Shown: piece by piece, positions 57,681 to 64,000 of the stretch
How positions within the stretch are numbered: the stretch's first letter is position 1
Layout of the letters: every line of letters begins with the position of its first letter
Source: Combretum micranthum
Taxonomy: Eukaryota > Streptophyta > Magnoliopsida > Myrtales > Combretaceae
NCBI GenBank assembly: GCA_024138025.1
Contig: JAMXBD010001591.1
Location: 62,001 to 126,000 of the forward strand
Length of the DNA: 64,000 bases
Direction: 5' to 3'
Position numbers and translations under genes: made by a program
Notes under the pieces: model-generated
What the model was told of the DNA's origin: nothing
The model's input: the letters and a program-made list of their open reading frames with translations, nothing else
The model's database searches: none

Positions 57681-60600
57681 TTCTAATGAAAAATGTTATA
57701 TGTTTTGATTTTATTGTGTAACTTATTGGTAAATAAGAACATTAATATTAATGTATGTACTAAATTTCTCTTTTCCAATTAATATTTTGCTATAGGTACT
57801 GTTGAATTGAGATTAAAATGTACTATAATTATACCACTCTAGATGTCTTCCACAAAGTAAATACACATCTACACATTCACGCTGATTTCAATAAAAACAA
57901 AAGAAGAGTAACCAATTATGGTTCTTGTTGTGGATCAAGTTCCTATTTTGGCCCATGGACATATACTGTACCTAGTTGGCTCTCTTAATATTCACCTGTT
58001 AAAAGTAGAAGCTCGATCCAAATGGTTTAAGCATATCCTCAAAAGATAACATGTTCGAATCTTGGATTGGGTATAAACACTACGACAAAATTGCATGCAT
58101 AATAATAATAATAATAATAATAAAGTTAAAGAAAAAGGAAAAAAATATTTTAAAAGAAATTATAATAATATCACTAGAACAAAAATAATCCTAATACTAG
58201 AGAACCTGAGCTCATCTATTCAAAAATCGAGTTTAAATTGTATGGAACTCTTTTACGAGTTCATTTAAGCTTTCTTGAACTTTTTTGTTTCTTTAATACA
58301 TGAGTTAACACATGAACCAAACTCTTCACAAGACAAGTTTATTATAGTTACATTAAACTTATGTGTTAAAGATATAAGTTCATTATATTTAAATTTGTCT
58401 TCTCAAAATACAAATTCAACTTACCTATTTTGGGATTATTGTTTCTATCAAAATATTATTATTTTTTCCTTTATCACTAAAGTTAAAACACTCTAAAAGT
58501 TATTCCTTTTCATATGACAAATCATGCTAGTATGTGGTCGGTCTAGCCTTGCTTTCTCTCTCTCTGTCTGGGCCTAAAGCATTGTTCTATTTAACACAAA
58601 AGATTGTCATTTCATATGTGTGTGTGTGTATATATATATATCAAACTAATAATTGAAATTTGAAACAGACATCATACCACGATAACCACTCCAATAATTT
58701 GTATTTTATTTGATTATGATATTTGATAATAAAGTATATATTAATTGTGCAGAATATATCAATGATATTAAAATTTTATTATGACCTGGAATTTGAACAA
58801 GATGTTTCAACAATCTTCCAAAAAAACTGCTATGGTTCAATTTCTATATTTTAATATTTCAAAACATGGAAAAAGGAATACACAAACTAATCAGATTAAA
58901 TGAGATGTTTTAATGATGAAAATAATTTTTAAGAGAGAAAATGCAAGTTTGGCATAATTAGGTATTGCCCTACTGGTTTATCCCGTAACCTGGATTTGCC
59001 ATGAATTGATACGACAATAAATTCAAATAAAAAAAGAGAGAATTATTTATTTATATAGATATAATTTACATAGAAACAATTTGAACTTAATTATAATATA
59101 TATATATATTTGTGTAATTTTTTAGTAACATATTAGAGCTCCGGTGATATGAAAGAAAATTTTTCTTGTAATGAAAGACTTGATTCTTATTACAAACTAT
59201 AAATGATAATCTAAAATTATTCTTTTAGTTTATAGAAAGCATTTCATTTACTGATATAAAAAAAAGGGTATAGTTTAAACATATCCATTTTGAAGAGATG
59301 AAGCTCCCAACGCACCAACAAATCAAGTTAAAATTGAAAATAGATCTATTGTAAAATTAAAGATACGGCTAAATAAGGTTTATTATAAAGAGTTAAAATA
59401 AGATAAATTAAAAGCACGTATTAAACAATAGACCTTGATTATATTGTCCAAATATGAGATAATTAATTATCTAACTATCAATTAGATGAAATTAATTACA
59501 CAAATATTTACGTAATACTACATAGTAGAAAGACAATGTTGATTTTGTTACTATGTCACAGTTCATTCATGCGACATTGGTGTGATTCAGCTTCCTGGTA
59601 TGTTGCACTTCATACATGGGACATTGTGCGCATGATCATTGCGTAAGTAAAATATAATATAGTGTTGGTAATATATTTTTATATTGCAACTTTTAGATGC
59701 GGTATCTTTGTAATTATGGCCTATGGGTATTGTATTTTATATTTATGATTTTTACGTTGGTAATTTTATAATTAATTTTGTAAAATTATTATTACAGTAA
59801 TTTTTTATAATAATATGGTCAAATATCGTTAGAATTTTGTGGGAATTGTATGCTGTTTGAAAAGGTCTAATTATTCAAGCCATATGACCCGATGCAAGGA
59901 GCTTTTTACATCCCATGATAGTTTCAGTTTTACAAACATAGATTCAGGTTTATATTATAAGCACCGCGGGAATGCTTTTTACATTCCATGTGCTTATGCA
60001 TTTTAATATTTTATACGATAATATATGTAAGAGGTTAGTGTTACATACAATAATTCTAAAAACAAAAAAAAAAAAAAAAGGAACAATCTAAAAGGGAATG
60101 CTAAAAAAAAAAAAAATCAAAATAAGGAATCATAGTGGGTGGTAATTATATATAACGGATGTAGCTAGATAGGGTAGGCCTAAAAATTCTCCCATTTTAT
60201 AAACAATATTAAAAACGTATCATATATAGAAATGAGCGGTCAATCATATGAGCATTCGAAGTTCTTACTACATTGGACTGGATTTAATAACATCAAGTAA
60301 GCTTAATAAAGAGAAAAGTAAATAAGGATTGGAATCATGGTTAATACTTAAATCCACATTGTTAATTAAATTGCATAAATGCAGCTTTATGAAACCCTAT
60401 TTTAAACCCATTAATCTAGAAGTCTCCCAGTCATAAAAGGAAAACAAAAGGAAAAAGCTTAATTGTTTAAATCCCATCACTACAAACAAACCTCAAATGT
60501 AATAAATTTATATTAAACTTGTCTCATAAATTATATTTTATAAATTGATTCCTTTTCAATAATCATGTCTATAGATTTTTATAAATATTTGACACGTGAC

Positions 60601-62593
60601 ACAAAATGAACCATAAAAAAGTATATATCATTTTTATTAATGTTTGGAAAAAGAAAACAAAAAGCTTGATGGTCTCTCTCTCTCACTTGTCCTTGTCCTT
60701 TTCTTTCTTTTACTCGACAAAATTATGCCATGATGTGGGAAAAGAAAATGTTAAATCTCTCCCTTTCTCTTTTTCATTGGAATGAGATGGGGGATTCGAT
60801 CATATACCTCTCATTTAAAGGGTGATGCTATCTACTTATAAGGTTATTAGTAGAAACTTTTTTAGGTTGATGCTACGAATGACATCTGAACTTTTAAATT
60901 AATCAATTTAATATTTAAATTTTAAAATTGATCAATTTCAATTAGTGATTGTCCAAGGTTTCTCCCCGTAGTAGCCTTATTATCTTCAAGAAGCAATTTA
61001 CTTTCTTTGTCCTTTTTTCTTTCTAATTACCTCATTAATTTGATAGAGATATTGCACCCAAGAAAGGCAGACATAATCTGTGATAAATATGCCGATGTTG
61101 AAATGTTGAGGAAGATAGGAATAGCTAAACGCCTTTTTTCTTTTCTGTTCTTTTTCTTTTCCCCAATAAAACGCCAATTATATTGCAATTATAATATTTA
61201 CCAAAGCAAGAAGTACTTAAAAAATTGCTAAAATTGCGCGATATTATGGTCCATATGACGGGGACGCTTTATCATTATTATCATTCAAATAACTCTTAAA
61301 TATAATTTTGACTAGTAATAATATATTCTTAAACTTTTAAAAATTATATTTAATTTTTAAATTATGATAAATTGGTAAATAGCGTACGATGACCGGGTAT
61401 AAGTTATAACCATCAAACCTTGACCTTACCGTTGAAGCAAATTTATCATAATGCATTTTAATTAATGCTTTTAAACTTTAACCTCTGCGCATATTTTTAA
61501 CTAAAAGAATAAATTTTCTCAATATTGCTAATTTATCAGAATTTCTGGATTATTTACAGCCTTTAATAAAACTGGGATATATATTCCTACAATTGTCAAA
61601 TTTTCGGTGAAAAATATGCTTGGTAACAAATGTTTTCCAACATGTAAGGTCATTTTAGGGATAATAGAATTTTTTTCAAACTTAAACTAACATGTATCTG
61701 AATTCTGATGTTTCCAGTTACCACGGAGTTTTGTTAATAGATAGGTATGAATAGCGTGGTACGTAAAGCCAAACCGCCTCGTTTTAGTATTTCCCTTTAG
61801 TGATTTTCTTACTCAGGTCCGCCTAAGGGTTCAAAATTTTCTATATATTAAACTAAATTATGGAGGGAGTTGCTAGGAGGCAAATGATGCTCAGACTACA
61901 GCTTTATACTAAATTTTAGATGGTTCACTATGGTTACTAGCTATTAGGAAAAATTTTGGAAAATAAATAAATTTATATTTTTATTTTTCGTCATCATTTT
62001 ACTCTCATCAATTTTGCCAAATCAAATATTATAAATATAAATATTTTATTTTGTGTCAATGTCATTTGCTCGATCGGTAAAGTATGGGCATGTATGTAAG
62101 CAAATGGAACAATGGTATTCTATGAAAACAATGATGTAGGGAGTTTTGTAGAGCATAGACTTTATGCAATGCATATGGCATTATATATAATATATATGTA
62201 TATGAAATTATAATTTTTGAAAAGGAATCATTATCCTTTCATGTACAATTCTAAGAAACTTGCTTTTTTTATTTCCTGGTGAAAAGTGGAATTGCATTAT
62301 CATAATAACAAATTTGCATTGCATAGCATATATTTGACAGAAGTAAAGTAAGTAGGGAGATTAAGGACCAACAAAAATTCTAGCTGATGCTTGTGTCTCC
62401 TTCGCACATACATAGGACTGGTATCTTGGAGTGGAAGTGACTGGAATTGTGTTGGAGGAGCAAAACCCAGCCAAAATCCTTCTTCTACACTTTGCATATA
62501 GGTAGTTATGACGTCTGCCATAATGTTGGTTACACGGATTTAAAATTCCATCAGAAGAGAAGTGTCTATAAGTTGCAAACAAGTTGAGCTATC
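57681..62593. other. AT-rich intergenic DNA without convincing genes
   Basis: No frame above 75 codons and no domain. Visible features are a tRNA-like SINE head candidate (58010-58085), an (AAT)n run (58100-58122), a TG/TA microsatellite (about 58616-58640), A-runs near 60065 and 60103, and a duplicated GCTTTTTACAT.CCATG motif (59910 and 59973). Confidence 0.5.
58100..58122 (+). repeat. (AAT)n microsatellite
   Basis: Seven to eight uninterrupted ATA/AAT units following GCATGCATA. It could be the tail of the SINE-like segment just upstream. Confidence 0.85.
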
Positions 62594-63365
62594 TACGGGC
62601 TATTTGTGAGCAAATTTAATTAGTAGATGAGCCAAGCTTGAGTTTAATTTATAGTTTGTTTATCTAAACCAGTTGAACTTAAGCTTTCATTTAATCGTGC
62701 AAGCCGACTCGTGAACATGTTCGTTGACTGGCTCATGAACATACTCATAAGTATATTTGTGAGTTTTATATTTATATTATATATAAATATGTAATTAAAA
62801 CAATGAAAGCTAATTTTTATTTAATATGTATGTATATATATTTAGCAACTCTTATATATTATTTTTAGGTTAAAAAATGGAAAATGGGCATTGAAATGAG
62901 TCGAACCTAAGCTTAGGTTTATAGGCTCGATAAAAAGCCCAGCTTAGCTCCAGTACAATTTGTAAATAAGCTAAGCTTGATTTCTAAATGTTTGTTTGTT
63001 TCTTTGGCTTTTTTTGGTAGATACAAACACTTTTTTCAAACTTTTTTCTAACAAATTATTTATGAAGACATAGATATAGATGAAAAAAAGTTGGCAATTC
63101 TAATCAAAATATCAAAAAGATTAAATATAGATAAAATATAGATGCAAATCAGACATATTTACACATATCATTTTGAAAAAGATATAGATACAGATGAAAA
63201 ACGGACCATCCAAACAGACCCAACTCATTCAACTAAAAGAGTGAGCTTGAGCCAAAATTTTAAACTCGATAAAAAGTTTAGGCTAAACTTAAACTCGATA
63301 AATGTTAAATAAGCCAAGCCTGAGCTTTCAGAAGCTGAGTTACACTTGACTCATTTGTAGCTCTA
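62594..63365. mobile_element. Second TAGGG-type inverted-repeat element, with an internal insertion
   Basis: The left end TACGGGCTATTTGTGAGC and the reverse complement of the right end TAGAGCTACAAATGAGTC correspond to the ends of 9202-9758. Both have subterminal GAGCTTGA/TCGAACC/GCTCGATAAAAAG blocks. A foreign segment of about 235 bp (62988-63222) interrupts the right half and has its own GTTTGTTTG...CCAAACAGACCC ends. No clear target duplication. Confidence 0.5.
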
Positions 63366-63754
63366 CTTACAAGCCATAAGCAAATTGTTATATTTATTTT
63401 AACTATTTAAATCTTGTTGTAGTATCAAGTAAGCTATAACAACCTAAAATATTAGGGTCATCGATAGGCTACCATGCGTCTAAATTTAACGCAAATACGC
63501 AATGCTTAGAACTTACAAAAAACCACAATAATTTCACATAAGATGATTAATTCTCATTCACACACATAAGTTGGAGATCATTTATACACAAGACACATAG
63601 AATTTGCATAACAGACTATATTAGGACACATTAAACATCCAAATTCCATGATTAGAGACGGTTATAAAGGAGTCCATTTATCTTACAATAAACTAACACA
63701 CATAGGAAATTGGGTCCATGTCCTAACAAACAAATTAATCATAAAAACTAAACA
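63366..63754. other. Intergenic DNA next to the truncated LTR
   Basis: No gene. ACAACCTAAAATATTAGGGTCATCGATAGG-like text near 63440 resembles old LTR material, but borders are not visible. Confidence 0.35.
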
Positions 63755-64000
63755 TGTCACGCCCCAAACTAGGTTCAAGGCGTGTCAGCAACCACATATA
63801 ACACTTACACATTATACGTTAAGGCTAACCTAATATACAGTTTATCGTGATCGTTGCTAAACAAATTTAGATTATGAAATTGTTGAATTCATTTGTGGAA
63901 ATAACTGAAAATTTGCAGCGAAAAATAAATTTCTCAAAATGATTTCCAAACTGGCTACTTTTTGTGAGTAGACAAATGTTTATAAATAAATATCATACCA
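63755..64000 (-). repeat. Gypsy LTR terminus, truncated by the window end
   Basis: It starts TGTCACGCCCCAAACTAGG, the minus-oriented 3' end of a chromovirus-type LTR, similar to 42832-42893 (inverted) and to the start of 21319-24467. It continues beyond the window. Confidence 0.65.

Overview
This is an AT-rich nuclear segment of a flowering plant, most likely a eudicot. The evidence is a multi-exon gene with GT-AG introns, a eukaryotic tRNA-Gly, and a dense, nested set of plant transposable elements (Athila-type and chromovirus-type LTRs, a copia-type LTR, hAT-like and Mutator-like non-autonomous elements). No bacterial, organellar or viral gene block is visible. The species cannot be named from the sequence alone.

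Only two host genes are convincing. A tRNA-Gly(TCC) lies at 3981-4052. On the minus strand at 4668-7746 lies a four-exon serine/threonine kinase of 520 residues whose spliced frame closes exactly. It matches phosphoenolpyruvate carboxylase kinase-related kinase 1 (PEPKR1), and its likely 5' leader exon is near 8606-8790.

Layout: 0-2.3 kb, LTR-like remnant with TATA box and splice donor; 2.3-3.45 kb, hAT-like element; 3.98 kb, tRNA; 4.4-8.8 kb, PEPKR1; 9.2-9.76 kb, inverted-repeat element; 11.2-15.15 kb, long solo LTR; 15.4-16.5 kb, second hAT-like element; 18.9-24.8 kb, nest in which a 3.15-kb solo LTR sits in an Athila-family solo LTR, itself in a third LTR remnant; 25.4-25.8 kb, tandem duplication; 25.8-36.4 kb, a complete Athila-like retrotransposon (two LTRs, 5-bp target duplication, tRNA-Asp primer site, polypurine tract) with decayed gag and no pol; 36.6-37.6 kb, Mutator-like element with long terminal inverted repeats; 39.4-42.6 kb, a degenerate tandem array resembling the PEPKR1 leader region; 43.1-43.4 kb, Mutator-like MITE; 44-56 kb, a mosaic of old LTR fragments containing a hAT-like element (49.8-51.2 kb) and a Mutator-like foldback (51.3-51.7 kb); 56.5-57.0 kb, copia-type LTR; 57-64 kb, AT-rich, with another inverted-repeat element and an LTR running off the end.

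The mobile elements are all non-autonomous or broken: I found no reverse transcriptase, integrase or transposase frame. The most unusual feature is the PEPKR1-leader-like array. One unit carries a MITE and a neighbouring unit preserves the matching empty site, so the order of events can be read directly.
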